The position numbers and the translations under genes are program-made. DNA of 64,000 nt, taken from positions 359,029 through 423,028 of the forward strand of contig LLEY01000044.1 in assembly GCA_001414485.1 (NCBI GenBank), given 5' to 3'. The notes below the pieces were generated by a model, which was not told where the DNA came from, did no database searches, and worked only from the letters and a program-made list of their open reading frames with translations. Numbering within the stretch: position 1 is the stretch's first letter; each line of letters starts with the position of its first letter. The stretch is from Calycina herbarum. Taxonomy: Eukaryota; Ascomycota; Leotiomycetes; Helotiales; Pezizellaceae. This document shows, piece after piece, positions 11,890 to 21,424 of this stretch.

Positions 11890-12218
11890 TGTGATAGCCA
11901 GCCATCAGGAATAGGAATTGCCAAGGTTACGTACTAGAGTGGATACGGTTCAGGTTATAGGAATGTAAGGGTTACGTATTGGATTTAGTTACGTACTAGA
12001 TGGGATATATATTCGAGTATCAGGAATGTCCGGTTCGGACCTCCGAGTCTATTGTTATTGTCCGACCCTCTTATATATAGATGCCCTTACCCTTAGTATC
12101 GAGAAAGGTCAATTTGATCTTTTCCTTCGTGTTTAGAGCCTAGTATCCAAGCATGTTATTCTACGGAACGCACTTCCATATGCCTCTTTCATAGTATTGT
12201 CTGTTTCGTGCCGTTACA
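11890..12218 (+). repeat. 3' LTR of the Gypsy element
   Basis: 329 bp, TGTGAT...GTTACA. Less decayed than the 5' LTR. Followed by the GTATC target duplication at 12219-12223. Confidence 0.92.
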
Positions 12219-12261
12219 GTATCTATCTAACACGTAACTCTTCTAACACATAAACTATTAC

Positions 12262-12536
12262 TGTAACGGCACGAAACGGATACTACTACAAAAGAGGCAT
12301 ATGGAAGTGCGTTCGATAGAATGACATATCCGAATGCTAGGCTCTGATACGAAGGAAAAGACCAAATTGGTCTTTCCCGATAGAGAGGAGGCAGCTATTT
12401 ACAAGAGGTTCGGACAATAGTAAGTCCGGAAGCCATCTGGCTTTTCCAAAACCTGAAACAACATCCGTATCGTATCCCATTCGGCACGTAGACTCGGCAA
12501 TTCCAATTCCGATCAATTCCTGATGGTTCCATCACA
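12262..12536 (-). repeat. young solo LTR inserted in the old LTR
   Basis: 275 bp on the minus strand (plus-strand ends TGTAACGG...CCATCACA), flanked by the 5-bp duplication ATTAC (12257-12261, 12537-12541). CA dinucleotides are intact, so it is little affected by RIP. Its first half is related to the Gypsy LTRs here; the second half differs, so it is a related subfamily. A near-identical copy lies at 48307-48590. Confidence 0.92.
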
Positions 12537-12654
12537 ATTACATTCCTGAACCTAGCCCGTATCTCCTCTAGCACGTAACCTTGGCTATTACGTAACCTTG
12601 GCTATTACGTAACCTTAGCAATTCCTATTTCTAATAGCTGGCTATTACAGATAA

Positions 12655-13954
12655 GAAATAAGGTTAATCTACTTAAAAAGCTCTAATTATATATTCTAAA
12701 TTAATTTAGTACTATACTTAAACTCTCTTATAAGCTTCTTAAATCGACCTCTCTTAGAGCTTATACTACTCGAAATAGCAATTTTAATAGTAGTATAGAA
12801 ATTAGAATTAATTTAAGATACTATTATATAATAGAGAATATAAGAGATAGAATATATAGTATTAAAAGCTTCAAAAGGCATATATAATATAATAGAGAGT
12901 AGTACTGGTAAATAAGGTCTTAATTTTCTAATATTTAGATAAGAGTCACTTTTGGTAGCTACGGTACTGTAAAACGCACGGTTTATAAAATATCGAAGCT
13001 TAATTCGCAACTCACTGTAGACGTCAACGTGGGTTTTCACTTGTGAGTATCAGGAGAATTAGATACCTTGAACGTATCAAGTCCGACATATCTCTTCTTG
13101 CTTTTGTTTGGTGGGTTACTTGTGATACTACCCTTGTATCTTATCTTACGGTTCTTTTTCATAACGGACTTTGGTGCTTGTGGTTTTCCCCTCTCGCTCG
13201 TAAGCAATGGGGATCTACCTTTCGAATCGATCTTCCGAGCTGCCTCTGGGACCATGAAAACAAACGGATTGACGAGGCTGAAGAAGCAGAGTAACAGGCA
13301 GTAGTGAGGTTGCAAAACAAATTGCAACGGTCTGTATGAAGCTATGCTTAACTATAAAAGCGGCAGCGATGAGCCAACAGCAGAACACCAATACTCAATT
13401 CAAATGCCCTTAAACTATAGAACAGTTAAGTTTATGCGGCTTAAATCTCCGAGAAGCGTCTGGACAAGACAGACTTGGGTCAATACCATATTTATCACGA
13501 TATTATATCGATAGTTATTGACTTTAAAACATTTCATTATTGGCCTTTACCCCACCGATATACTATCGATAATATCGACGCCCAAGTCTAGGGTATAAAG
13601 GTGCAAACATCCCTACAGCCGCTTGTGCAAGGCCTGCTCACTGCCAATTGTGTTATGGAAGACAACAAGAGACTCAACAACCAAGAACATACACAGCTCA
13701 CAGTCAATGAAATAGATATAACCATTGTATTTAAATACAAAGCTATCACGCTCGTTGCGCATCGAGTCTATAAAACCACGCCCCAAAAACCATAATTAAA
13801 AAGAAAAGAAGTACAGCCCCAGAAAACCAAAGTTCGGAAATTTTCCCCCTCCTAATAATGCCAAAGGAGTGTATCATTCAATCATCAAAACACCATTCAA
13901 AATGCAACCTTCCACTCCATCCATCGCAAACAATTTAGTCCAGCAAGCTTTTAT
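12655..13954. other. AT-rich remnant, then gene-free sequence
   Basis: 12655-12960 is AT-rich decayed DNA, the right flank of the nest. Overlapping 78-96 codon frames on both strands at 13037-13327 include a hydrophobic stretch, but neither strand is clearly better and I do not call a gene. 13471-13590 holds a small foldback. Confidence 0.4.
13471..13590. repeat. small foldback element
   Basis: The arms begin AGACTTGGG on one strand and, in reverse complement from the other end, AGACTTGGGCGTCG. Each arm is followed by ATATTAT..CGATAG-type sequence, so the ~120-bp unit can fold on itself. No target duplication could be fixed. Confidence 0.5.
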
Positions 13955-14809
13955 CTATGCATTCCACTCCAAAGCTCTCGCACCCTTTGGAGCCTGCGAT
14001 GCCTTCACAGCCTCAGAAGCCTTAGGGGTGGCACTAGCAGGTGGTGTAGTTGGAGCAGGGTATGGGCTTGGTGGGTATGTGGCTGAAGAGGAAGGAGGAT
14101 ATGTTGGGTTGGAGCTTGAATATGGTGGGTAAGTTGGCTTGGTTGAGGAGCTTGGGGGGTAGGTTGGGATGCTGCTGGAGCTTGAGGAGATATAGGAAGA
14201 ACTGGAGCTAGAGTAGGTTCCAGTGGAGCTGGAGCTTGATGATGGGTAAGTTGAAGAGCCAGTGGTGCTGTAAGAAGAAGAAGAAGATGATGGCGTGGCA
14301 GTGATGTATGAAGATGAACTGCTCGAACCAGTGCTGGATGTCGAGTAGGATGAAGTTGTTGAAGAGTTTCCGTGAGGAGGGTAAGTGGTGGTCACTGGTG
14401 GAGGTGGAGGTGGTTGAGGAGTCCAAGTTGGCTGCTCGGTCTTTGTGGTTGTGACTGTGACGGTTTGTCCATAATTATTGATCACGACATTGATGAAGAT
14501 GATGTTGACATTTACTACAATGTTGTAGTTATTGAAGATAGCAACCGTAGTATCGTGGCTAGGTGGTGCGCCCGTGGGCCAAACATAGACTGTTGTGAGA
14601 GTTGGACCGTATTCGCAAGAAGTAATATATCCGCCTTTGGTGATGACAACTGGGTGAGGGAGAGGAGCTGGTGTTGGTGCCGGGTCTTGATAGATTGTTT
14701 TGTAGACAGTTTGGTAAACTGTCTGAGGAGGAACAGGTTCACACTCTGGGTAAGTGGCAGTTGCCAGAGATGGGAGAAACCCAACAACGAAAGGGGCGGA
14801 GAACTTCAT
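13955..14809 (-). CDS. secreted Ser/Thr/Pro-rich cell-wall-type protein
   Basis: 284 aa, single exon. Starts MKFSAPFVVGFLPSLATA, a classical signal peptide likely cut after about residue 18. Residues ~20-140 form a Cys-poor Thr/Val/Tyr-rich region with one EC pair and many Asn. Residues ~150-265 are a mucin-like run of Ser, Thr, Pro and Tyr with repeated TYPPSSS-type units, expected to be heavily O-glycosylated. The tail is short and polar (ends ALEWNA), with no hydrophobic GPI-attachment signal visible. The frame stays open 75 codons upstream of the chosen ATG, but that part is not protein-like and the signal peptide fixes the start. A structural or adhesive wall protein is an inference. Confidence 0.72.
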   Translation of the reverse strand: MKFSAPFVVGFLPSLATATYPECEPVPPQTVYQTVYKTIYQDPAPTPAPLPHPVVITKGGYITSCEYGPTLTTVYVWPTGAPPSHDTTVAIFNNYNIVVNVNIIFINVVINNYGQTVTVTTTKTEQPTWTPQPPPPPPVTTTYPPHGNSSTTSSYSTSSTGSSSSSSYITATPSSSSSSYSTTGSSTYPSSSSSSTGTYSSSSSSYISSSSSSIPTYPPSSSTKPTYPPYSSSNPTYPPSSSATYPPSPYPAPTTPPASATPKASEAVKASQAPKGARALEWNA

Positions 14810-17100
14810 GATTGATGAGATTGAGAGAGGGTTGGTATAAAGATGTAGAGGATGAAATTCGAATTGGAAGATATTTTGCTTGACAAGTAGACTAAGCGAC
14901 TGTGTTAAGGAAAAATCGAAAAGGAAGCAACGATTGGAAGGTAGAGTGAGGTGATGGCGGAAAATATTCTTTGGAAGAGACACTCGACTGGATATATATA
15001 TATAATTCTTTAATCGTGAAAACCGCAGCAACATCCCTCGTGTTCAGCAAACAACCAACTTTCTCGAGGCGTATACCGCCATCATGGCAGTGAAAAGTCG
15101 TGGCTCAGCAAAGAAGAAATCACCAGTCAAGAGGTGAGAGCTGATGGGGTTTCCCCGTGAGCTAACAGCCACGACCACAAATATGCAGGTTTGGTATAAC
15201 CTTTCACCGAAACAGGCAGCGAGAAAAAGGCAGCTTATGAGTAATCGGGCAATTTGTGACTGATGAGATGGAGTTGAGCGACTTGGCTCAACCATAAGGC
15301 TGAAACCTAAGAGCTGAAGGCAAGTGTGGCTTGGGCTATGCAAAGACACCAAGAGTTGTTGGAATATTACTCGCTATTATTTTGGGGACGTACGGTGCTG
15401 CAGGGCTTCGGCCTGAAGTAGCCGTTCAGGTTGCGAAGACCTGCAGATGTGGCTGCTGGATGGCATATGCCGTCTAGCCAGTAACAATTAGATATATGGA
15501 ATAATAAATCGCAATAAACCCAAAATGGATGTCTCCAGACTCCTGGGAGATGCCATGAGGCTCGTAAACAGCACAGCAAGAAGCGGAGAAACAAATCCTT
15601 CAAAGATCAAAACCCTAGGCAACAACAACTCCCTTTCCAGATTTTTAAGACAAGAACAAGCAGGAAACGGAATAATCGGGTGCGAAATGTGATAGCTATA
15701 CGCATCTGGAAGTAGCATGTCGTTCAAATCCCGCTTCAAGTCCTATCTTTGTCGGGTCGACCGTCGAATGACCTCGCACCTCGTGTATAAAAACGAGACA
15801 ACAAATCCTTTAGAATGAGACAACTATTGAGGTTCTGCCTTGCATCGAAAAAGTGAATTCTGCGTGATCTGACATTGCTCAGCTCACGACGCCGGAAACC
15901 CAATGAGATCAAATAGGACTTGAAGCAGGTAAGCCAGCGCCATGGCGACATTTCTATACGAGTTTGTCGAGACTCAAGATTTAATTTGGCGGTTGCCGGA
16001 TGCAATCATGCCGTTGCCTCTTCATACATCACCGATGGGCTGGATTTGTATACCGATTCGGCGATATTCGGATGGAGCTTCGGTTGTGAATAATATATAC
16101 CAAGATAGCAAACACGAGATAACCCATCAAGTAGATGCCGCAGGGCGATTCTGTTTGCACGTGCTTTTTCTTCTCTTCAAGTAGGAAATACGTCTCGTTC
16201 AGCAAGCCTCAACTTCTTGGTGTCTTAATCTGTAGACTGTAAGGTTACGGAGTACCGGTATTGAGTAAGAATATCTTACCAGTCATCATTGCGTACACCC
16301 AAGTGACATGATATTCTTCTTAAAAGCCTTGGTCAATCAATTTGATCATACGAACAATTTAGAATAATCAAGACTCATCACTCCTGTTCAGGAACTTCTA
16401 GCACAATATCTTCCCATGGGTATACAAAGGCAGAACGATGACGGAGACTTACGTGTTTCTCTCTCCAGTGGAAAGTACCTGTACAGCTCGAAAGCCTCAA
16501 CGTCTTGGTATCTCAATCTGTAGACCGTACTGGGTACATTTCCCAGCCCCCCGCTTGGCAACCCTTCTTTGCGGTCGCGGGAGATATCGTGAAACCTTTT
16601 TCCCATCGATAGTCGTGTCCCAGTCCGATTCCTGGATCGCTTTTCACACACCCTTGATGGGAGATTCCGAGGCATTGAAAAGTTCCGCAACACCGCCTAT
16701 CGAATCTATAGATGACAAGTTCGAACTTCAAATTCTTGAAAGTCTTTTGCCGTTGTTTCTTCGAGGTTACAACAAGCTCTTTTTCGCTTGGTATGCTGTG
16801 CTAGTACCTCCGTAAGCCGATGATCCCCAGCAGGGGTAGCGTTGGGGAAGTTTAGACAAGTCCAACTAGTCAACTAGTATCTCCCATCTAAAAAAGTGAC
16901 AATCAAGTCTCATCCATTTCTTCTCCAAAGCAATTTTCCCTTCCGTTCAAAACCCCTCCAAATATCCAAATCCAACCCTCTCAAACCCCCACGAAATAAG
17001 AAACCACGTGTAGCAAATGACAAGCAACCTCTAGCGCCATCAACGTCATGCACCAATGACAATTCACAATTACCACACATAATACGAGAGTGAGAGAAAA
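14810..17100. other. long intergenic region with short repeats
   Basis: No gene I can support. Frames at 15942-16184 and 16438-16815 resemble no family. Contains an inverted 15-nt pair (15732-15746 and 15912-15926) and a direct repeat of 38 nt (16204-16241 and 16492-16529, about 34 matches). Confidence 0.4.
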
Positions 17101-18370
17101 ATGGATTTAGATACCGAATCTCTGGATCACGATGTGGGAGACGATGAAATGAACGAGATGTCTCCAGCTGCTCCGTCGGTGGATGGCTCCACGAGCACGA
17201 CCAAGTCTAAGTTGCAGTTGCCTTTGAGTTGTGACCCTCCTGGTCCGGGAAATCCTGCGAAGCAGTTGGTTTGGATTGTAAGTCTGTTCCTTTTTCTTTT
17301 GTATATTTGTATGAAATGGATGGGATGAGATGAGATGGGTTTGAATCTTCACGGATTCATTTCATGTTCTCTGGTTCAGTAACCAACCTTCATCCACCCG
17401 AACCCCCCAAAAAGTATATATATCCTCACACAACTAACAACCCCCCCAGATCTTCGGCTCAACAGGCCACATGGGCCGCTCCCTCGTCCGCTCCTGCCTC
17501 GCCCAAGGCGACCTCGTCGTAGCCGTAGGCCGCGTCTTCGAGAACACCCTCCCCTCAATGCAAAACTGGCACCCCAACTGCCACGGTCTCCTCTGCGACG
17601 TGCGCGCGCGAGAATCCGTCCAAGAAGTCCTCGAAGGTGCTATCCAGCATTTTGGGCACGTAGACATCATAGCCAACTGCTCCGGGTACGGAGTAATAGG
17701 CGCCTGTGAAGACCAAGATGATCACGAGCTCCGCAACCAGTTTGAAACAAATTTTATGGGGACACTTCATATCATTCAATTGAGTCTTCCTTATTTCCGC
17801 GAGCAGGGAGCGGGGAGGTATTTGATATTTAGCTCTACGAGTGGTGCTTTGGGTGTTCCTGGATTGGGACCCTATTGCGCGACTAAATACGCGGTGGAGG
17901 GACTAATCGAAGCAATGCTCTACGAAATCGACTCCTTCAACATAAAAGCCACGCTCGTAGAACCCGGCCTAGTCCGTAGAGACGAACCAGACTGGGAGAA
18001 GAATCCTCTCCCCACATGGGGACATTTTCTCATTAAACCCGCGAGTGAACCATATTCGCAGGCGAATTCCCCGGCCCTGCATGCGAAGAGGATGGTTCAG
18101 TGGTTGGGGGATAAACAACCGACGAGTGCTGTCAAATGTGCGGAGTTGGTTTGGCAGTTGGGCCATTGTTCGTATCCCCCGCTGAGGCTGTTGTTGGGGA
18201 GTTATGCTATTGAGAGTATCCGGGATCGGTTGAGGAGTATTATTGAGGAGTTGGAGGATTGGAAGCACTTGCATTTTCCTGTTTCTCCTGATGCTCAGCT
18301 TGATGATGATGAGAAGGGTGAAGAAGGCGAGGAAGGTGGTCGAAGAGATAGTGATTCTAAGGCGGAATGA
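17101..18370 (+). CDS. short-chain dehydrogenase/reductase (SDR)
   Basis: Two exons: 17101-17277, intron 17278-17449, 17450-18370; 365 aa. An acidic Ser/Thr-rich leader of about 55 residues precedes a classical SDR fold. The nucleotide-binding segment IFGSTGHMGRS (around residue 60) is an atypical TGxxxGxG. An NCSGYG block stands in for NNAG. The catalytic Ser lies in SSTSGALG, and Tyr/Lys in YCATKYAVEGL, so the Ser-Tyr-Lys set is present. The C-terminal tail is acidic (DDDEKGEEGEEGG). The substrate cannot be read from sequence. The intron is needed to bring VWI next to IFGSTG, the expected first strand of the fold. It converges on the derlin gene. Confidence 0.85.
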
Positions 18371-18823
18371 AATGGGAGCCTGTCCTTGTACAATTATGAC
18401 GAACACTCCTGCCGCTGGGCAATTGGAGGAAGTGGAGGAAAACTGCCCCGAAAATAATGGAATTATGAAAGACAGCAGGCCCGAGTGATGTAGATGCTGT
18501 GATCGGGTTCAAGATAGCAAATCTCTAAGAAAAGGACACAGAAGACCAGAGAGCCAAGGCAAATGTATTGGAAAATCTAGTAGTCCCAAAACGTGGGTAT
18601 ATAAAAATATCTGGAAATGGAACGCAATCATGTATAAGGTGGTATCATTTCGCTATCACAACAAACGCTATCTCTACACCCAACGAATTCGGTGGCCCCA
18701 TTTCCAATAAACACACCTATGTCCATCCCCCACATTTCAATTCCCAAGCGCCGCAAAAAAAAAAAAAAGAACTCCGCTCAAAATGCCCAATTTCATAACC
18801 CTTTTATGTTTGATACCATCTCT
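18371..18823. other. convergent intergenic region
   Basis: Lies between the 3' ends of the SDR and derlin genes. Includes a poly-A run near 18755-18768. No gene seen. Confidence 0.5.
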
Positions 18824-19666
18824 CTATCGTACTTCTGGTGCAGGTGCCGCAGCATTCAACGGATCAACATTGTGAAGAACCCCATCCGAATCTATCCTTG
18901 GTTCGGCCGGTCCGTCAAAAAGTCGTCTCCACCATCTTGGGGGATCGAATGGACGGGACCCGTTGTGTAGTGGTGGGTATACGTCGCAGAAGAAATACCA
19001 GATATGTCCAACAACGACACCCATCAGCTCGTCTTTTGGAATGACTCCATGGACAACCAGACTGAATCCCATCAATACCCATGGCAGCCATGGAGCCTTG
19101 AAGACTATTAAACCCAAGAAGCTCAGGTTTACGTCTGGATTCCGTCTCGACCAAATATACACGAGTGTTGAGGAAAGTGGGTGTCCCAAGAATGGCATCG
19201 ATACCATCGGGGACATGCAAATGAGAAATGCGGTCGCATATAATAGGAGCCACGAGAAGTGAGCTGGCGATCGACCGGATGATTCTTCGAGTAATCGCGA
19301 ATATCGCTGGAGGAAGAAGACATGGAAGACGAGGTCGAGCGACAAGGGACCGAAGTAGACAAAGGTAGTAATGAGTCTCCAGTACTAAATAAAATAACAT
19401 CAGTATCAAACCCCTGATAAGCCCACGCCTTGCAGGTGGACATGAATAGCTTCATCCGAACATACCTGATGCTTATGGAATACAGCCCGAAAGCTATAGA
19501 ATAACTGAAAGGGTGTGACGATCTGGCATTGCACAAGAGCGCTTGCAAGAACGGTAGCTGTTGTCCACCATCTCGTACATAAAGGCATCTCCCAGAACCA
19601 AGTCTCTAATGGGAACCCCGCCTGTCCGACCATGCCGCCATCGCCTGCGCCCATCATTTGGTCCAT
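18824..19666 (-). CDS. DER1: derlin (DER1-family ERAD membrane protein)
   Basis: Exon 1 19466-19666, intron 19385-19465, exon 2 18824-19384; 253 aa. Derlins are rhomboid-like multi-span ER proteins that help extract misfolded proteins for degradation. Family blocks visible: an N-terminal LETWFWEMPLCTRWWTTATVL, PFQLFYSFRAVFHKHQ at the exon junction followed by YWRLITTFVYFGPLSLD, then several hydrophobic spans, PWVLMGFSLVVHG, VVVGHIWYFF and DVYP. The cytosolic tail is Pro/Arg/Asp-rich. Length matches fungal derlins. The Met at 19666 is the first in frame with the family N-terminus. It is divergent from the CENH3 gene, with a small MITE-like repeat between them. Confidence 0.92.
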
Positions 19667-20561
19667 CGTGTAGGTTGTCTGCGAGGCTTCGTGTTGTTTG
19701 AGGTTGAGAGGTTTGTGGGAGAAATCGAATTCCAGGTGTACTTGATGGTAGATGTTTCAAATACTAAGCTCTGACAAGGTTGCAACAGCTTGATGGGTTG
19801 TTGTAGTAGTCGTCAAGGTTGAGGTGTCCTTCGGCGATACCTTACCAACCCAGCTTCTAAAAATCGCTTGATTGGACGAATAAGGAAAGCGCCACTGAAC
19901 CTCCCATCTTACAACACAAAATGTGTAACAGGTCACAAGTTTTTTATACTCAATATCAATATCCAACAATAAAATCTTCACTTGTGCTGGAACAATTTCT
20001 TATTGCTTGAGGCGCAAGTCTTTGATCATGGACAGTAAAAGCGGCAGTAAATACTGCAGCTTTGTACCTGTTTTGATAGCTTATTGTTCTAGCTTGGTAG
20101 TGTATTTCGAAGTATTAAATTAGAACTAATTGTTCGAGTTTATTATTCCATTTAATTTTGAAATTGCTAGAAACTTAAAGTATCTACTGCCGCTTTTTCG
20201 GACGATGCACCAGCCACACCTGCAACGCCACACTTCAAGGTCCCTTGTCCAACCGCGATCAAGTAAACAAGAGTAGCCAATCTACATGCGAAATACTCGA
20301 GCGTGAATACAACATACAAAGCGAAATCACTACCTCGTGCCATATACTACCCAGCGTGTCGCGACCCTAAATACACGATCCATTGCCCCCAATTGCACGC
20401 GCAACGGTACATACTATCTTCGCGCCCACCCGTCGCGACCTCAAATCGCAAATCCCAGCCACCTCAATTCCACAACAACCACAGTCGCATTGCCCCTCAA
20501 CCCACCACTTCACCCTCCTACACCCCCAAATCGCTACAAAATACGCGCATAATCTCTCACC
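19667..20561. promoter_or_regulatory. divergent upstream region of derlin and CENH3
   Basis: About 900 bp. Contains a short inverted-repeat element at 20032-20200. No further gene or known regulatory motif recognised. Confidence 0.4.
20032..20200. repeat. MITE-like element, ~170 bp
   Basis: Left end ACAGTAAAAGCGGCAGTAAATACT and right end (reverse complement) CGAAAAAGCGGCAGTAGATACT are near-identical inverted repeats. GGAC stands next to both ends and might be the target duplication, but the exact borders are uncertain. Partial matches to the terminal motif occur near 13353 and 39388. Confidence 0.6.
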
Positions 20562-21163
20562 ATGCCACCAAAAGCCGCAGGTACGCCTAAGGGGAAGGGC
20601 AAGAAAGGAGTTGCGGTTGCAAAGGGAAAGTCGCCTGCTGGGAAGGCCGCAAAGAAGACTGCGAAGGGTCGTCGAAGCAGTGGTGCTGCTGTTGAACGTA
20701 TGTAATTTCTCGCGCATTGACTCAAAGAGTTACTTTTCATTAGGAGTAAAGCTAATTAAAGGTTAATTATAGCCGGAGATCCAGTCCCAGGACGAAAACG
20801 GCGCCGTTATAGACCTGGTACCCTCGCGCTAAAGGAAATTCGCAGATATCAAGCCTCGACAGATCTCCTAATGAGGAAGCTACCATTTTCACGTCTGGTG
20901 TGTTGCGCGTTATATAAGTTTTGGGATACTAGCTGATATTGGAATAGGTTCGAGAAATTGCAGCTTATACACGACCACCTGGAGAAGCAATGCGCTGGCA
21001 ATCACAAGCAATCATGGCTCTTCAAGAAGCAGCGGAGGCATTCCTAATACACTTATTTGAGGACACCAACTTGTGCGCTATCCATGCAAAGCGAGTTACA
21101 ATTATGCAGAAGGATATCCAGCTTGCTAGGCGGATTCGTGGAGCTTGGGGTGGATTGGGTTAA
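20562..21163 (+). CDS. CSE4: centromeric histone H3 variant (CENP-A/CENH3)
   Basis: Three exons: 20562-20697, 20773-20897, 20948-21163; 158 aa. A basic N-terminal tail (~55 residues rich in Lys, Ala, Gly, Ser) is unlike canonical H3. The histone fold then follows H3 closely: [34 protein letters not shown], an enlarged loop 1 ([12 protein letters not shown], about two residues longer than H3, with the Trp typical of CENP-A where H3 has Phe), [39 protein letters not shown] and a short tail GAWGGLG. It marks centromeric nucleosomes and seeds the kinetochore. Canonical H3 is ruled out by the tail, loop 1 and tail end. Confidence 0.95.
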
Positions 21164-21424
21164 ATTAATGCGAATGGCTGGCGTATTTTGCTTTTTTTTT
21201 TGTTAGAGTGTTTTGAGGTCATGTCATGGGGTGTTTATGGAGTAGCTAATTTGGTATCATTCAGTTGAATAGGCTGCTGTGTTTTCGACTTTGCGGAAAT
21301 ACCTTTTGTAACAACGATACTTCGAATGCGGTCACATTCAGAATATCATCTTTTTGTGGATGATCTCGAGGCACACGCTCGAAGATGGGGAATAAAGCGA
21401 TTTTAAATTTCAGGTCTTGCGCCA
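21164..21424. other. convergent intergenic region
   Basis: Short gap between the 3' ends of CENH3 and homoserine kinase. Includes a T-rich run near 21190-21202. Confidence 0.4.

Larger units (their letters stand above)
5825..12218 (+). mobile_element. full-length RIP-decayed Ty3/Gypsy LTR retrotransposon
   Basis: A 6394-bp element with two 329-bp LTRs (5825-6153, 11890-12218) beginning TGTGAT and ending TTA(C/T)A. It is flanked by the 5-bp duplication GTATC (5820-5824, 12219-12223). A purine tract (AAGGGAGGGGGA, 11878-11889) abuts the 3' LTR. The interior reads as gag-protease-RT-RNase H-integrase on the plus strand but is full of TAA/TAG. Losses are C-to-T and G-to-A at CpA/TpG, so CAA/CAG codons became stops. 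The order protease, RT, RNase H, integrase is Gypsy rather than Copia. I could not identify an intact primer-binding site. Confidence 0.93.
5622..12649 (-). repeat. old antisense solo LTR split by two later LTR insertions
   Basis: Three pieces join into one LTR on the minus strand: 5622-5824, 12224-12261 and 12542-12649 (349 nt without duplicated target sites). The first piece starts TATAACG (decayed TGTAACG) and the last ends GGCTATTACA. The outer flanks carry a 5-bp duplication GATAA (5617-5621 and 12650-12654). The joined pieces line up with the reverse complement of the Gypsy LTRs at 5825 and 11890. The first gap holds the full-length Gypsy element, the second a solo LTR. Many CA-to-TA changes mark it as old and RIP-affected. 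Confidence 0.85.

Noticed and set aside
13037..13327. Overlapping frames on both strands with a hydrophobic stretch
   Set aside because: Neither strand has splice support, domain or better codon pattern, so no gene is called.
15690..15745. Possible tRNA, suggested by a GTTCAAATCC T-loop-like motif
   Set aside because: Acceptor and T stems do not pair and the A-box is poor.
16438..16815. 125-codon plus frame opposite a 101-codon minus frame
   Set aside because: Mutual shadows; neither resembles a known protein, and the plus frame contains part of a direct repeat.
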